Counted from the stretch's first letter, positions 49,240-60,477 are shown. The stretch is 64,000 bases of DNA from Rhodococcoides corynebacterioides NBRC 14404 (GCF_001894765.1 NZ_BCWV01000004.1:310001-374000), one strand, 5' to 3'. The notes: generated by a model not told the origin, from the letters alone. Numbers and translations: made by a program.

Positions 49240-49890
49240 ATGGATGCCCTCTGGGACTTCGTGGTCGGGCGGCGCAAGCAGCTCGCGATCGATTCCTACC
49301 TGCACGTCTCCGCCGTCGTGCAGTGCGTGCTCATCGCCACTCTGCTCGGCGTCGTCATCGGCATCCTGGTGTATCGCAGTCCTGCGGGTTCCGCCGTGGC
49401 GACCGCACTCGCCAGCACCGTTCTGACCATTCCGTCCTTCGCCCTGCTGGGTCTGCTGATTCCGATTCTCGGTCTCGGTGTCGGTCCCACGGTGACGGCG
49501 TTGGTGCTCTATTCCCTGCTCCCCATCATCCGCAACACGGTGGTGGGGCTCGCCGCGGTCGATCCCGCCGTCAGCGACGCCGCCCGCGGTATCGGCATGA
49601 GCCGCGTCTCGGTTCTGCGTCGCATCGAGATTCCGCTCGCGTGGCCGTCCATTCTCACCGGCATGCGCGTCAGTACGCAGATGGCGATGGGCATCCTCGC
49701 CATCGCGGCGTACGCGAAGGGCCCGGGCCTGGGCAACCTGCTCTTCTCCGGCCTCGCCCGCGTCGGCAGCCCCACCGCTGTTCCCCAGGCCCTCACCGGC
49801 ACCGTTCTCATCGTCGTTCTGGCGTTGATTCTCGACGGCATCTACGTGCTCGTCGGCAAGCTCACCACCTCGAGGGGTATCCGTGACTGA
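49240..49890 (+). CDS. Osmoprotectant (glycine betaine/choline-type) ABC permease
   Basis: Membrane permease of 216 residues with about five spans and the BPD_transp_1 fold. The inner-membrane EAA-like loop appears as DAARGIGMSRVSVLRRIEIPLAWPS. LLGLLIPILGLGVGPTVTALVLYSLLPIIRNT is characteristic of the OpuC/ProW-type group. ATG 49240 follows AAAGGA. It opens a four-gene operon (permease, ATPase, permease, binding lipoprotein) with overlapping codons. About 180 bp without recognisable features lie between the glnA1 terminator and this start. No such operon lies here in M. tuberculosis, whose proXWVZ is elsewhere. Confidence 0.93.
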   Translation: MDALWDFVVGRRKQLAIDSYLHVSAVVQCVLIATLLGVVIGILVYRSPAGSAVATALASTVLTIPSFALLGLLIPILGLGVGPTVTALVLYSLLPIIRNTVVGLAAVDPAVSDAARGIGMSRVSVLRRIEIPLAWPSILTGMRVSTQMAMGILAIAAYAKGPGLGNLLFSGLARVGSPTAVPQALTGTVLIVVLALILDGIYVLVGKLTTSRGIRD

Positions 49891-51088
49891 CAGCAATCGC
49901 ACCACCACCGGCGCGGAGATCGTGCTCGAGGACGTCACCAAGTCCTACCCGGGCCAGAAGAACGCCGCCGTCGACCACGTGTCGATGACCATTCCGGCCG
50001 GCGAGGTGGTCGTCCTGGTGGGCCCGTCGGGCTGCGGCAAGACCACTACCATGCGGATGATCAACCGCCTGATCGAGCCGACGTCGGGTCGCATCACCAT
50101 CGGCGGCAAGGACGCGCTGTCGATCGATCCCAACGAGCTCCGGCGCACCATCGGGTACTCCATCCAGCAGGCGGGACTGTTCCCGCACATGACCATCGCG
50201 CAGAACGTCGGCATCGTGCCGGGGCTCATCGGGTGGGACAAGAAGAAGATCGAGAGCCGCACCGACGAGATGCTCGACCTCGTCGGTCTCGACCCGGCCC
50301 AGTACCGCGGCCGCTACCCGCGGCAGCTCTCCGGTGGTCAGCAGCAACGCGTCGGCGTGGCACGGGCCCTCGCCGCCGATCCTCCGGTGCTGCTCATGGA
50401 CGAGCCCTTCGGAGCCGTCGACCCCATCACTCGTGGTCTGCTGCAGGACGAACTCATGCGCCTACAGTCGGAACTCGGCAAGACCATCGTCTTCGTCACC
50501 CACGACTTCGACGAGGCGGTCAAACTCGGTGATCGTATTGCCGTGCTGGGCAACCAGTCTCGGATCCTCCAATACGACACACCGGAGGCCGTCCTCGCCA
50601 ACCCCGCCGACGACACCGTGGCCGGCTTCGTCGGCGCCGGCGCCGCGCTCAAGCAGCTCACCCTGATGCGCGTGCGCGACATCGAACTGTCCGACGTGCC
50701 CGCATTCGGCGAGAACGAGCCCGTCGAATCCATGAACGCCGCCCTCGGTTCCGACCCGCAGGCCTGGGGCCTGATTCTCGACGAGCGGCGTCGCCCGGTG
50801 CGGTGGACCGACCGTCGCCACCTCACCGGTGTGGGCAGCCTGCGCGACGTCGGCGTCCCCATCGGCGAGTTGGTCTCGACGCAGTCGACGCTCCAGGACG
50901 CGCTCGAAGCCCTTCTCGCCGAGGGCAATGCGACGGCCACCGTGACCGGAAACCGCGGCGAGTACGTCGGCACCATCACCATCGAGCAGTTGATCGACAC
51001 CATCAAGACCATCCGCTCGGCGCACGCCGACGACCACGTCGATCAGGATCCGGCCGCGTCGCCGGCCGCGGCGGGAGCGTCCTCGTGA
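49883..51088 (+). CDS. Osmoprotectant ABC ATPase with CBS region
   Basis: A 401-residue ATP-binding subunit. Walker A is GPSGCGKTT near 47, the ABC signature is LSGGQQQR and Walker B is VLLMDEPFGAVD, followed by the switch His in VFVTHDF. The C-terminal 130 residues (from about 265) resemble tandem CBS domains, which in OpuA-type transporters sense ionic strength and gate uptake. GTG 49883 overlaps the preceding permease by 8 bp; the stop overlaps the next start (GTGA). This supports one tightly coupled operon. Confidence 0.94.
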   Translation: MTDSNRTTTGAEIVLEDVTKSYPGQKNAAVDHVSMTIPAGEVVVLVGPSGCGKTTTMRMINRLIEPTSGRITIGGKDALSIDPNELRRTIGYSIQQAGLFPHMTIAQNVGIVPGLIGWDKKKIESRTDEMLDLVGLDPAQYRGRYPRQLSGGQQQRVGVARALAADPPVLLMDEPFGAVDPITRGLLQDELMRLQSELGKTIVFVTHDFDEAVKLGDRIAVLGNQSRILQYDTPEAVLANPADDTVAGFVGAGAALKQLTLMRVRDIELSDVPAFGENEPVESMNAALGSDPQAWGLILDERRRPVRWTDRRHLTGVGSLRDVGVPIGELVSTQSTLQDALEALLAEGNATATVTGNRGEYVGTITIEQLIDTIKTIRSAHADDHVDQDPAASPAAAGASS

Positions 51089-51897
51089 CCACCGCGTCGG
51101 AGGCGCCTGCCCTCGGCGGTGACGTCGACCCGGCCGCCGACGCGGAGTCCGCGGCCCGCGCCGTGCGGCGCGCGGAACGAATCCGCCTGCTGATCCAGCC
51201 GCTGATCGTGGTCGTGATGGTCGCCGTCCTGCTGATCTACGCCCTCACCCGAGATCTGACGGCCACCCAGGCGGAAACCATCAACATCGGCACGATCTCC
51301 GAGACGGTGCTGCAGCACGTCCTCATCACCTTCGTGGTGACCGCCCTCGTGGTCCTGGTGGCCGTCCCGTTGGGAATCCTGTTGACTCGCAACGGGTACC
51401 GCAGACTCGCGCCGATCTTCATCGGGATCGCGAACATCGGGCAGGCGGCTCCGGCGGTCGGTCTGCTGGTGCTGCTCTTCCTGCTGACCAGCACCACCGG
51501 CTTCTGGATCGGCGTGCTGCCCATCGCCTTCTATTCGCTCCTGCCGGTCCTGCGGAACACGATGCTGGGGTTCCAGCAGGTCGATCCCAGCTACATCGAC
51601 GCCGCCCGCGGGCAGGGCATGTCCAGCGGAGGGGTGTTGCGCCGCATCGAGTTCCCGCTCGCCGTGCCGTACATCCTGGCGGGCCTGCGCACCTCGCTCG
51701 TGCTCGCCGTCGGTACCGCCACGCTGAGCTTCCTGGTCGGCGCCGGTGGTCTGGGTGTCCTCATCGACACCGGGTACAAGCTCAACCAGCCGCTCATCCT
51801 CGTCGTCGGTGCCGTCCTGGCCGTCGCGCTCGCCCTGCTCGTCGACTGGCTCGGCGCGCTGGCCGAGGCCTATCTCGGACCGAAGGGACTTCGCTAG
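51085..51897 (+). CDS. Osmoprotectant ABC permease, second subunit
   Basis: A 270-residue permease. After an acidic 45-residue lead, the first membrane span begins at about 46 (IQPLIVVVMVAVLLIYAL), followed by five more. The EAA-type loop is DAARGQGMSSGGVLRRIEFPLAVPY. The pair of different permeases points to a heteromeric OpuB/OpuC-like transporter. GTG 51085 overlaps the ATPase stop by four bases and is preceded by GGGAG. The stop TAG is directly followed by the ATG of the binding protein. Confidence 0.93.
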   Translation: MTTASEAPALGGDVDPAADAESAARAVRRAERIRLLIQPLIVVVMVAVLLIYALTRDLTATQAETINIGTISETVLQHVLITFVVTALVVLVAVPLGILLTRNGYRRLAPIFIGIANIGQAAPAVGLLVLLFLLTSTTGFWIGVLPIAFYSLLPVLRNTMLGFQQVDPSYIDAARGQGMSSGGVLRRIEFPLAVPYILAGLRTSLVLAVGTATLSFLVGAGGLGVLIDTGYKLNQPLILVVGAVLAVALALLVDWLGALAEAYLGPKGLR

Positions 51898-52878
51898 ATG
51901 CGCCGCACCACACGGTTGTTCGCGGCGCTCGGCGCCTCCTCCCTCCTCCTCGCCGGCTGCGGGTTGCAGTCCGGCAGCGCGGTTCCGCTCGACGTGGGGC
52001 CGGGCAGCATCACCGCGCAACCCGGACTCGAGGGTGCCGAGCTGACGGTGGGGTCGAAGGACTTCACCGAGCAGATCGTGCTCGGCTACATCCTCGAGTT
52101 CGCGCTCGAGGCGGCGGGGGCGAACGTCCGCGACCTGACCAACATCTCGGGGTCCAACAGCACGCGGCAGGCCATGATCAGCGGCCAGGTCGACCTGGCC
52201 TACGAGTACACGGGCACGGGATGGATCAACTATCTGGGCAACGAGACTCCGATCGCCGACGCCACCGAGCAGTACGACGCGGTGCGCGACGCCGACAAGG
52301 AGAACGGCATCGTCTGGGTCAATCCCGCGCCGATGGACAACACCTACGCACTCGCGATGAACCAGCAGACCGCGGAGGCGACGGGCGTGAAGACCCTGTC
52401 CGACTACGCCGCGCTCGCGAACTCCGACCCCGCGGCCGCGTCGGTGTGCGTGGAGACGGAGTTCAACTCGCGCCAGGACGGGTTCCCCGGCCTCGCCGCG
52501 ACGTACGGGTTCGATGCCAACGCCGTGCCGCGGCAGATCCTGCAGACCGGCGTGATCTACCAGGCGACCGCCGAGGGCTCGCAGTGCAAGTTCGGCGAGG
52601 TCTTCACCACCGACGGCCGCATCAAGGGCCTGAACCTCGCGGTGGTCGAGGACGACAAGGCGTTCTTCCCGCGCTACAACGCCACGGTCACCATGCGCCA
52701 GGAGGTGGCGGACCGGTACCCGGAGATCGCCGAGATCACCGCCCCCGTCTCGGCGGCGTTGACCAACGACGCCATCACCGAGCTCAACAAGCAAGTCGAC
52801 GTGGACGGCCGGGAGCCGGCCGAGGTGGCGCGGGACTGGATGGTGCAGCAGGGGTTCGTGACCGCGGGTACCGACTGA
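51898..52878 (+). CDS. Osmoprotectant-binding lipoprotein (OpuAC type)
   Basis: A 326-residue substrate-binding lipoprotein. The signal peptide ends with the lipobox LLAGC near residue 21. The mature part starts LTVGSKDFTEQIVLGYI, the hallmark of the glycine betaine/choline/carnitine group, and has YEYTGTGWINYLG. Aromatic residues lining a cage are plausible, but the ligand cannot be named. ATG 51898 follows the permease stop with no gap. It is convergent with glnE, four bases apart, so the operon is complete and ends here. Confidence 0.94.
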   Translation: MRRTTRLFAALGASSLLLAGCGLQSGSAVPLDVGPGSITAQPGLEGAELTVGSKDFTEQIVLGYILEFALEAAGANVRDLTNISGSNSTRQAMISGQVDLAYEYTGTGWINYLGNETPIADATEQYDAVRDADKENGIVWVNPAPMDNTYALAMNQQTAEATGVKTLSDYAALANSDPAAASVCVETEFNSRQDGFPGLAATYGFDANAVPRQILQTGVIYQATAEGSQCKFGEVFTTDGRIKGLNLAVVEDDKAFFPRYNATVTMRQEVADRYPEIAEITAPVSAALTNDAITELNKQVDVDGREPAEVARDWMVQQGFVTAGTD

Positions 52879-52882
52879 TTCG

Positions 52883-55800
52883 TCAGGACCCGAACGCCCG
52901 CTCGACGACGTTCTTCGCTCGCCGGGTGACGCGGAGGTAGTTGTCCAGGAAGGACCCCGCGTCCCCGTTGGGCCAGCCGGCGACCTGCGCGACGGCGGAG
53001 AGCACCTTGCCGGGGGCGGGCAGTTGGTCGGTGGGTTTGCCGCGCACCAGGACCAGGGCGTTGCGCGCCTTGGTCGCGGTCAGCCACGCCTGGCGGAGCA
53101 GATCGACGTCGCCCGGGCTCATCAGTTCGGCTGCGCCGATGGCGTCCAACGCCTGCAGGGTCGAGGTGTTGTGCAGCGCCGGAACGCGGTGGGCGTGGCG
53201 GAGCTGCAGCAACTGCACGGTCCACTCGACGTCGGCCAGGCCGCCTCGTCCGAGCTTGGTGTGGGTGGTGGGGTCCGCTCCCTTGGGCAGCCGCTCCGCG
53301 TCGACGCGGGCCTTGATGCGGCGGATCTCGCGGACGGCCTCCTCGGACACACCGCCCTCCGGGTAGCGGACGGCATCGGCCACGAGGAGGAAGCGGATCC
53401 CCAGGTCGTGATCCCCGGCCACCTGGTGGGCGCGCAGCAGGGCCTGGATCTCCCACGGCTGTGCCCACTGGGTGTAGTACGCCTCGTACGCCGACAGCGT
53501 GCGCACGACGGGGCCCTGGCGGCCCTCCGGCCGCAGCCCGGTGTCCACCTCCAGGGGCGGGTCCTGGCTGGGTGAGCCGAGCAGCGTGCGGACGCGGTCG
53601 GCGATCGCGTTGGCCCACTTGACGGCCTCGGAGTCGTCGGCACCCGGCACGGGCTCGCACACGAACAGCACGTCGGCGTCGGACCCGTAACCCAGTTCCC
53701 CACCGCCGAGACGGCCCATGCCGATGATGGCGATCGTGGCCGGGGCGGGCTCGCCGCGGTCGGCGACGGACGCGCGGACGGCCGCGTCGAGCGCGGCGTT
53801 GATGACCGCGGCCCAGACCGACGACAGCGCCCGGCACACCTCGGGGACGTCGAGCAGTCCGAGGATGTCGGCGGACGCGACGCGGGCGAGCTCGTAGCGG
53901 CGCAACGACCGGGCAGCACCGACGGCACGCACCGGGTCCTCGTATCGTGCGGACGACTTGAGGATGGCGCCGTACGTCTCGGTGGGGTCGACGTCGAGCA
54001 GTTTCGGTCCGGAGGCGCCGTCGCCGTAGAGGCGGATGACCTCGGGGGCGTTGACCAGAACGCTGCGCAGGTATTCCGAGGAGCCGAGGACACGCATCAG
54101 CCGCTGCGCCACCGGGCCCTCGTCACGGACGAGACGCAGGAACCAGGACTGCTCCGCGACCTCCTCGCACAGACGCCGATAGGCGAGCAGGCCGGCGTCG
54201 GGATCCGGCGTGTCCCCGAGCCATTCGAGCAGCGTCGGCAGCAGCATCGACTGGATACGGCCCTTGCGCGCACCCATGCCCACCAGGGCGGTGAGATGTC
54301 CGAGTGCGTTCTGCGGCGCCGAGTAGCCGAGGGCGGAAAGCTGCCGCTTGGCCGAGTCGGCGCTCAGGCGCAGCGTGTCGCTGTCGAGCCGGGCGACCGA
54401 TTCGAGCAGCGGCCGGTAGAACAGTCGCGCGTGCAGCCGGCGGATGCGCTGGGCGTTGCGGCGAATCTCCTGACGCAGGACACCCAGCGCGTCGTGGTTG
54501 CCGTCGGGCCGCATGTGCGCGGCGCGCGCCAGCCAGCGCAGCGCCTCGTCGTCGTCGAACGGCGGAAGTGTGTGGGTCCGTTGCAGTTTCTGCAGTTGCA
54601 ACCGGTGCTCGATCAGCCGGAGGAACTCGTAGGACGCCGTGAGATTGGCAGCGTCGTCGCGGCCGACGTACCCACCGTCCGCCAGAGCGGAGAGGGCGGA
54701 GACGGTGCTCTGCACGTGCAGCGACTCGTCGCCGCGGCCGTGCACCATCTGCAGCAACTGCACGGCGAACTCCACGTCGCGCAGGCTGCCGCGTCCGAGT
54801 TTGATCTCCCGCTCGCGCAGTTCCGGCGGCACCATCTCCTCGACCCGGCGGCGCATGGCCTGCACCTCGGGCACGAAGTCCTCGCGCTCACTGGCGTTCC
54901 ACACCAGGGGCGTCACGGCGGCGACGTACGCGGCACCCAACTCGGCGTCGCCGGTCATCGCGCGGGCCTTGAGCAACGCCTGGAACTCCCAGGTCTTCGC
55001 CCACCGCTGGTAGTAGGCCACGTGAGAATCGAGGGTACGAACCAGCTCACCCTGTTTGCCTTCGGGCCGCAGTGCCGCGTCGACCTCGAAGAAGGCCGAC
55101 GACCCCACGCGCATCAGCTCACCCGCGAGCCGCGTCGCGGCGGTGGTCGCCGGCTCGGCCACGAAGACGACGTCGACGTCGGAGACGTAGTTCAGTTCGC
55201 GCGCACCGCATTTGCCCATGGCTATCACCGCGAGCCGTACCGAGCACGGCTCGTCGGGGAAGGTGGTGGCGACGGCCACGGCCAGCGCCGCGGTGAGCGC
55301 GGCGTCGGCGAGGTCGGACAGGTGGCGAGCGACCGTCTCGTAGGGCACGACGGGTTCGTTCTCCACCGTTGCCGCGAGATCCGCGGCGGCGAGGATCATC
55401 AGGTGGTCGCGGTAGGTGGTCCGCAGGGCGAGGACGGCTTTCGGTCCCGTCAGGGCCGCGCGGAAGAGCCCGTCGGACGCGCACTCCCCCGTCTCGGGGG
55501 TCGCCTCCACGGCGCCGAGCAGGTCGGACCGCACCTCCTCGAGCGTCGGCAACGCGGTCCGGTGGTCGGCGAGCAGTCGCCACTTCTCGGGTTGCCCCAC
55601 CAGGTGATCGCCCAGCTCGCTCGACGAGCCCACCAGCGCGAACAGGCGACCCCGGAGCACCGTGTCGCGGCGCAGGATGCCGTCGAGTTCGGACCAGTCG
55701 TCACCGAGGGCGTCGGCGAGACGCACCACCGTGCGCAACGCGAGGTCCGCGTCCGGCGACCGCGACAACGACCACAACAGGTCCACGTCGGCTTCGCCGG

Positions 55801-55897
55801 TCCACCCCAGCCGAGCGAGGTCGGCTGCCGCGGTTCCCGCGACCAGCCCCAGTCGCCCCGGGCTGGGCAGAGTGGATCGGCCGGTCGGTGGAGTCAT
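52883..55897 (-). CDS. glnE: Bifunctional glutamine synthetase adenylyltransferase/adenylyl-removing enzyme
   Basis: Attaches AMP to and removes it from the Tyr of glutamine synthetase. The 1004 residues contain two nucleotidyltransferase domains. The N-terminal removing domain has [10 protein letters not shown], the C-terminal adenylylating domain [14 protein letters not shown]; each is followed by an RPEGKQG or RPEGRQG motif and a [10 protein letters not shown] or [10 protein letters not shown] helix. ATG 55897 is clear. It lies 64 bp downstream of glnA2 on the same strand, probably co-transcribed as in mycobacteria, where glnE is essential. GlnA1 encoded nearby has the target Tyr. Confidence 0.97.
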   Translation of the reverse strand: MTPPTGRSTLPSPGRLGLVAGTAAADLARLGWTGEADVDLLWSLSRSPDADLALRTVVRLADALGDDWSELDGILRRDTVLRGRLFALVGSSSELGDHLVGQPEKWRLLADHRTALPTLEEVRSDLLGAVEATPETGECASDGLFRAALTGPKAVLALRTTYRDHLMILAAADLAATVENEPVVPYETVARHLSDLADAALTAALAVAVATTFPDEPCSVRLAVIAMGKCGARELNYVSDVDVVFVAEPATTAATRLAGELMRVGSSAFFEVDAALRPEGKQGELVRTLDSHVAYYQRWAKTWEFQALLKARAMTGDAELGAAYVAAVTPLVWNASEREDFVPEVQAMRRRVEEMVPPELREREIKLGRGSLRDVEFAVQLLQMVHGRGDESLHVQSTVSALSALADGGYVGRDDAANLTASYEFLRLIEHRLQLQKLQRTHTLPPFDDDEALRWLARAAHMRPDGNHDALGVLRQEIRRNAQRIRRLHARLFYRPLLESVARLDSDTLRLSADSAKRQLSALGYSAPQNALGHLTALVGMGARKGRIQSMLLPTLLEWLGDTPDPDAGLLAYRRLCEEVAEQSWFLRLVRDEGPVAQRLMRVLGSSEYLRSVLVNAPEVIRLYGDGASGPKLLDVDPTETYGAILKSSARYEDPVRAVGAARSLRRYELARVASADILGLLDVPEVCRALSSVWAAVINAALDAAVRASVADRGEPAPATIAIIGMGRLGGGELGYGSDADVLFVCEPVPGADDSEAVKWANAIADRVRTLLGSPSQDPPLEVDTGLRPEGRQGPVVRTLSAYEAYYTQWAQPWEIQALLRAHQVAGDHDLGIRFLLVADAVRYPEGGVSEEAVREIRRIKARVDAERLPKGADPTTHTKLGRGGLADVEWTVQLLQLRHAHRVPALHNTSTLQALDAIGAAELMSPGDVDLLRQAWLTATKARNALVLVRGKPTDQLPAPGKVLSAVAQVAGWPNGDAGSFLDNYLRVTRRAKNVVERAFGS

Positions 55898-55961
55898 CGG
55901 GCACTCTCTCGGGTCGAACGGACTTCCGCATCGGGCGACGCGCTGTCGGCGGCGCGTCGGC

Positions 55962-57302
55962 TCACAGTCCGAGGTAGGTCTCGAGCTCGAACGGCGTGAC
56001 GCGCGATCGGTAGGACTCCCACTCTCGACGCTTGTTGCGCAGGAAGTAGTCGAACACGTGCTCCCCCAGCGTCTCGGCCACCAGTTCCGACTTCTCCATC
56101 GCGGCCAACGCCTCGTTGAGACTGCTCGGCAGCTCCCGGTATCCCATGGCGCGCCGTTCGGCGGAGGTGAGCGACCAGACGTCCTCCTCCGCCTCGGGCG
56201 GCAGCTCGTAGCCCTGCTCGATCCCGCGCAGGCCGGCGGCCAGGAGCACGGCGAACGTGAGGTACGGGTTGCAGGCCGAATCGGGGCTGCGGATCTCGAC
56301 GCGTCGCGACGACGCCTTGTTCGGCGTGTACATCGGCACGCGGATGAGCGCGGACCGGTTGGACGGGCCCCACGACGCCGCCGTCGGAGCCTCTCCGCCG
56401 TGGATGAGGCGCTTGTAGGAGTTGACCCACTGGTTGGTGACGGCGCTGATCTCGTTCGCGTGCTCGAGGATGCCGGCGATGAACGCCTTGCCGGTGTCCG
56501 AGAGCTGCATCGGATCGTCCGGGTTGTGGAAGGCGTTGGTCTCGCCCTCGAACAGGCTCATGTGGGTGTGCATCGCCGAGCCGGCCTGATCGCTGAACGG
56601 CTTGGGCATGAACGTCGCGCGCACGCCCTCCTCGATCGCGACCTCCTTGACGACGTACCGGAAGGTCATCACGTTGTCCGCCATCGACAGCGCGTCCGCG
56701 TACCGCAGGTCGATCTCCTGCTGGCCGGGTGCGGCCTCGTGATGGCTGAACTCCACGGAGATGCCCATGGACTCGAGGGCGTCGATCGCGTGGCGGCGGA
56801 AGTTCGGTGCGGAATCGTGGACGGCCTGGTCGAAGTAGCCGCCGTTGTCGGCCGGGGTGGGCGGACGCCCGTCGTCCGGCATCTCGCTGCAGAGGAAGAA
56901 CTCGATCTCCGGATGCACGTAGCAGCTGAATCCGAGATCGCCGGCCTTGCTCAGCTGGCGCCGCAGGACGTGTCGCGAGTCGGCCCACGACGGGGAGCCG
57001 TCCGGCATGGCGATGTCGCAGAACATGCGGGCGGAGTGCTGCTCGCCCTTGCTGGTGGTCCACGGCAGGATCTGGAACGTCGTGGGGTCCGGCTTGGCCA
57101 CCGTGTCCGCCTCGGACACGCGGGAGAAGCCCTCGATGGCGGAGCCGTCGAAGCCGATGCCCTCCTCGAAGGCGCCTTCGAGTTCCGCAGGCGCGATCGC
57201 CACCGACTTGAGGTATCCGAGCACGTCCGTGAACCAGAGCCGCACGAACCGAATGTCGCGCTCCTCCAGCGTGCGTAGCACGAATTCCTTTTGGCGATCC
57301 AT
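55962..57302 (-). CDS. glnA2: Glutamine synthetase family protein GlnA2
   Basis: Type I glutamine synthetase homologue of 446 residues, the same length as mycobacterial GlnA2. [37 protein letters not shown] and [11 protein letters not shown] are present. The adenylylation loop of GlnA1 is replaced by [13 protein letters not shown], so control by GlnE is doubtful. ATG 57302 gives the family start [19 protein letters not shown]; the upstream GTG adds six residues. Its glutamine synthetase activity in relatives is minor, and other roles such as polyamine use are known in Streptomyces paralogues. Confidence 0.95.
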   Translation of the reverse strand: MDRQKEFVLRTLEERDIRFVRLWFTDVLGYLKSVAIAPAELEGAFEEGIGFDGSAIEGFSRVSEADTVAKPDPTTFQILPWTTSKGEQHSARMFCDIAMPDGSPSWADSRHVLRRQLSKAGDLGFSCYVHPEIEFFLCSEMPDDGRPPTPADNGGYFDQAVHDSAPNFRRHAIDALESMGISVEFSHHEAAPGQQEIDLRYADALSMADNVMTFRYVVKEVAIEEGVRATFMPKPFSDQAGSAMHTHMSLFEGETNAFHNPDDPMQLSDTGKAFIAGILEHANEISAVTNQWVNSYKRLIHGGEAPTAASWGPSNRSALIRVPMYTPNKASSRRVEIRSPDSACNPYLTFAVLLAAGLRGIEQGYELPPEAEEDVWSLTSAERRAMGYRELPSSLNEALAAMEKSELVAETLGEHVFDYFLRNKRREWESYRSRVTPFELETYLGL

Positions 57303-57364
57303 GACCGTCAGGCTAGGCACGCCGCATTAAATCCGTGTTACATCGGGCTCGGCGCGTCGAGTCG

Positions 57365-58975
57365 TCACGGGCAGCGCAGTCCGGCCGGCGGCACGGTGAG
57401 GTCGACGAGGTAGTCGGTCACCGCGTCGTCGACGCACGCCACCCCGTCGAACGACGCCGTGTGCTGGTCTCCCTCGAACGTCACCAGGGCAGCGCCGAGT
57501 TGGTCGGCGAGCGCCACGCCCGCTTCGTAGGGCGTGGCCGGATCGGCGGTGGTGGAGACGACGACGGTGGGCGGCAGTCCCGTGATCTGCAGCGGCCCCG
57601 GGTCGGCGCGCGTCGGGACCGGCCAGAAAGCACACGAGTCCAGCGGTGCCTCGCCCGTGCCGCGGCCGTCGTCGAGGAACGGCGCAGCGGCACGGAACTC
57701 GCGATCGACCGCGCCGTTCTCCGCGCGGTCCGTCAGGCGCGGGTCGTCGACGCACCGCACGGCGGTGAACGCGTCGTTGCTGTTGGTGTAGCTGCCGTCG
57801 GGTAGGCGGCCGTTGTAGAGGTCGGCCAGCGCGAGCAGGACGGTGCCGCGGCCGGAGGCGAGTTCGGTGAGACCGCGCCGGAGCGGTTCCCACAGCTGCT
57901 CGGTGTAGAGCGCCTGCTGAACCCCGGTGATGGCGTCGTCGTAACTCAACGCCCTGTCGTTCCCCGCCGGCACCGGTGCCCCGACCAGTGGATCGACCAG
58001 CGCGCGGAAACGGGTCACGGCGTCCGCCGGCGTGGTCCCGAGCGGGCAGTCCGCCCGCGTGGCGCAGTCGCGGGCGAACGCGTCGAACACCGTCTGGAAG
58101 CCGGCGGCCTGCGCGACGGTCTCCTCGGAGACGTCCGCGGCGGGGTCGAGGGCGCCGTCGAGCACCATCGCCCGCACCCGGTCCGGAAACAGCTCGGCGT
58201 AGGTGTACCCGAGCCGCGTGCCGTACGAGAACCCCAGATAGGTCAGCGCGCGGTCACCCAGCGCGGCGCGGATCACGTCCATGTCCCGGGCGACGTCCTC
58301 GCTGCTCATGTGCGCGAGCAGGACGGGGTCGTTGCGGTCGGCGCAGCGCTGGGCGTAGTCGCGGTTCTCCGATTCGGTCTCGGCGATCCCGGCCGGCGAG
58401 GTGTCGACGTCGTCGTCGGCGCGCTCGGCATCGAACTCCGCGGCGGTGTCGCAGCGCACCGCGGGCACCGAGGCACCGATGCCGCGGGGGTCGAATCCCA
58501 CGACGTCCAGTCGCTCGGCCACGGGGGTTCCGCGAGCGACCGTGGCCGTCGAGAGCCCGGATGCGCCCGGTCCGCCCGGGTTCACGAGCATCGACCCGAT
58601 CACCGGTCCGGTGGCGGGAGAGCGCGACAGGGCCAGCGATGCGAGCGGACCCGCCGGGTCGTCGTGATCCAGTGGAACGAGTACCCGACCGCACTGGAGT
58701 GCGGTGTCGAGCGCCGTTCCGTCCGTCGCGAATCCATCGCAGGAACCCCAGGCCACGCGCTGGGCCTCGTACTCCGCGAGGGTGCGGGGACGGGGGTCGT
58801 CCGGGCCCGGCAACACCTCCGCGGCGAGCGGCGCGGCGGTCGGGGCGGATTCCGTGCCGACGGCACCCGGCGCGGGACCGCTCGCGGTGGCGCACCCGGC
58901 GACCGACGTCACCACGGCGACCGACACGAGGGTGACCGACGGGAAGAAGCGGCGACGACCGCGCGGATGGACCAC
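57365..58975 (-). CDS. Exported alpha/beta-hydrolase lipoprotein (Rv2223c/Rv2224c CaeA-like)
   Basis: A 536-residue secreted serine hydrolase. A basic, hydrophobic signal peptide ends in the lipobox VAGC. The catalytic fold shows [10 protein letters not shown] (oxyanion region), the nucleophile elbow [21 protein letters not shown] for the acid, and [10 protein letters not shown] for the His. The long lid and Cys-rich C-terminal TAP-like domain match tripeptidyl aminopeptidases of Streptomyces and mycobacterial CaeA (Hip1), which trims cell-wall proteins. GTG 58975 gives a 27-residue signal peptide. Only one copy is present, against two in M. tuberculosis. It is divergent from panB. Confidence 0.9.
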   Translation of the reverse strand: MVHPRGRRRFFPSVTLVSVAVVTSVAGCATASGPAPGAVGTESAPTAAPLAAEVLPGPDDPRPRTLAEYEAQRVAWGSCDGFATDGTALDTALQCGRVLVPLDHDDPAGPLASLALSRSPATGPVIGSMLVNPGGPGASGLSTATVARGTPVAERLDVVGFDPRGIGASVPAVRCDTAAEFDAERADDDVDTSPAGIAETESENRDYAQRCADRNDPVLLAHMSSEDVARDMDVIRAALGDRALTYLGFSYGTRLGYTYAELFPDRVRAMVLDGALDPAADVSEETVAQAAGFQTVFDAFARDCATRADCPLGTTPADAVTRFRALVDPLVGAPVPAGNDRALSYDDAITGVQQALYTEQLWEPLRRGLTELASGRGTVLLALADLYNGRLPDGSYTNSNDAFTAVRCVDDPRLTDRAENGAVDREFRAAAPFLDDGRGTGEAPLDSCAFWPVPTRADPGPLQITGLPPTVVVSTTADPATPYEAGVALADQLGAALVTFEGDQHTASFDGVACVDDAVTDYLVDLTVPPAGLRCP

Positions 58976-59120
58976 GCCTGCGATGGTGGCACGCCCGGCC
59001 GACACCGCGCCGAAGGTGACGGACACCACAGCGGCGACCGGTGCCGTCGGTGGCAGACTTGCCTGGTCAGCACCCACCCGGGGACCCGCACGGCGGGCCT
59101 CGAGGACGAAAGGGACCCAC

Positions 59121-60011
59121 GTGTCCACTTCTGCACCCGGCACCGACCCCACCGAGACCGCCACGACCCCCACGACCGCCGACACCGCCGAGACCCCGCT
59201 CTACGGCGCGCCGACCGGTCGGAAGACCCGCGTCCATCATCTGCAGGCCATGAAGGCGTCCGGTGACCGGTGGGCCATGCTCACCGCCTACGACTACTCC
59301 AGCGCCCGCATCTTCGAGGACGCCGGCATCCCCGTGCTGCTGGTGGGCGACTCCGCGGCCAATGTCGTCTACGGCTACGACACCACGGTTCCCGTCACCG
59401 TCGACGAGCTGATGCCGCTCGTGCGCGGGGTGGTGCGGGGCGCACCGAACGCTCTCGTCGTCGCCGACCTGCCGTTCGGCACCTACGAGACCTCCCCGCA
59501 GCAGGCCGTGGAGACGGCGGTGCGGTTCATGAAGGAGGGCCAGGCCCACGCGGTGAAGCTCGAGGGCGGCGAGCGTGTCGCCGAGCAGATCGCCGCGATC
59601 ACCGCCGCGGGAATCCCGGTCATGGCGCACATCGGCTTCACCCCGCAGAGCGTCAACGGACTCGGCGGATTCCGAGTACAGGGCCGAGGAGACGCCTCGG
59701 AGCGCCTCGTCGCCGATGCGGTCGCGGTCCAGGAGGCCGGTGCGTTCTCGGTCGTGATGGAGATGGTTCCCGCCGAGCTGGCCGGCCAGGTCACCCGCAA
59801 GCTGATGATCCCCACCGTCGGCATCGGCGCAGGTCCCGATTGCGACGCCCAGGTGCTCGTCTGGCAGGACATGGCGGGCTACACCAGCGGCCGCACCGCG
59901 AAATTCGTCAAGCGGTTCGGTGCGGTGGGCGACGAGCTGCGCCGCGCGGCCGCGGAGTATGCGCGCGAGGTGCGTGTCGGCTCGTTCCCGGGGCCCGAGC
60001 ACAGCTTCTGA
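59121..60011 (+). CDS. panB: 3-methyl-2-oxobutanoate hydroxymethyltransferase
   Basis: First enzyme of pantothenate synthesis, 296 residues. It transfers a hydroxymethyl group from methylenetetrahydrofolate to alpha-ketoisovalerate. [19 protein letters not shown] carries the metal-binding Asp, and [20 protein letters not shown] and [17 protein letters not shown] are conserved. The first 30 residues are Thr/Ala-rich and may be disordered. GTG 59121 follows AAAGGGA. It matches Rv2225, and the small lipoprotein gene begins 13 bp after its stop. Confidence 0.95.
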   Translation: MSTSAPGTDPTETATTPTTADTAETPLYGAPTGRKTRVHHLQAMKASGDRWAMLTAYDYSSARIFEDAGIPVLLVGDSAANVVYGYDTTVPVTVDELMPLVRGVVRGAPNALVVADLPFGTYETSPQQAVETAVRFMKEGQAHAVKLEGGERVAEQIAAITAAGIPVMAHIGFTPQSVNGLGGFRVQGRGDASERLVADAVAVQEAGAFSVVMEMVPAELAGQVTRKLMIPTVGIGAGPDCDAQVLVWQDMAGYTSGRTAKFVKRFGAVGDELRRAAAEYAREVRVGSFPGPEHSF

Positions 60012-60024
60012 CACACTCGCAGAC

Positions 60025-60477
60025 ATGATTCGCCGAACCGTGTCTCGCTCCGCAGTCCCCACCCGCGTCGGTCTCGCCCTCGCGGCCACCGCCCTGTGCG
60101 TGGCCGCGTGCGGCACCGGTGGGTCCGAGCCCGCGCCCGCCGACTCCACGACCACGGTGCCGTCGTCGACCACGTCGACCACGTCGACGACGGCGGCGTC
60201 CGCCACGGCGACCGTCACGTCCGATCAGGCCGAGACCCTGTGCCGCGACCTCGAGGCCCAGCTCTCGGATTGGCGGACGCAGGGCCCCACGCTGGGGCGC
60301 GGCGGCCTGAACATCCTCGTGCAGACGTGGGCGGCGCAGTACGGCCTGAACGCCGCCGTCGTCCAGAACCGGGCGATCGTCGACGACGCGACCGAGGAGA
60401 CGTGCGGCGACGTCCGCTCGCAGGCGATCGACCTGCTGGAGATCCCCGATCTGGCGACGGGCCTGGTGGGCCTGTGA
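60025..60477 (+). CDS. Small Thr-rich lipoprotein
   Basis: A 150-residue exported protein. The signal peptide ends with the lipobox CVAAC near residue 29, then comes a Ser/Thr-rich spacer (TTTVPSSTTSTTSTTAA) followed by a helical domain of about 85 residues with two Cys, in AETLCRDLEAQLSDW and EETCGDVRSQAIDLLEIP, which could form a disulfide. No family function is known. ATG 60025 lies 13 bp after panB and the stop overlaps the prolyl aminopeptidase start (GTGA), so panB, this gene and the peptidase gene may be one transcript. Confidence 0.85.
   Translation: MIRRTVSRSAVPTRVGLALAATALCVAACGTGGSEPAPADSTTTVPSSTTSTTSTTAASATATVTSDQAETLCRDLEAQLSDWRTQGPTLGRGGLNILVQTWAAQYGLNAAVVQNRAIVDDATEETCGDVRSQAIDLLEIPDLATGLVGL

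Noticed and set aside
57330-57350. GlnR box upstream of glnA2
   Set aside because: A single GTAAC half-site occurs on the minus strand, but the partner at n6 reads TTAAT and no second pair follows.
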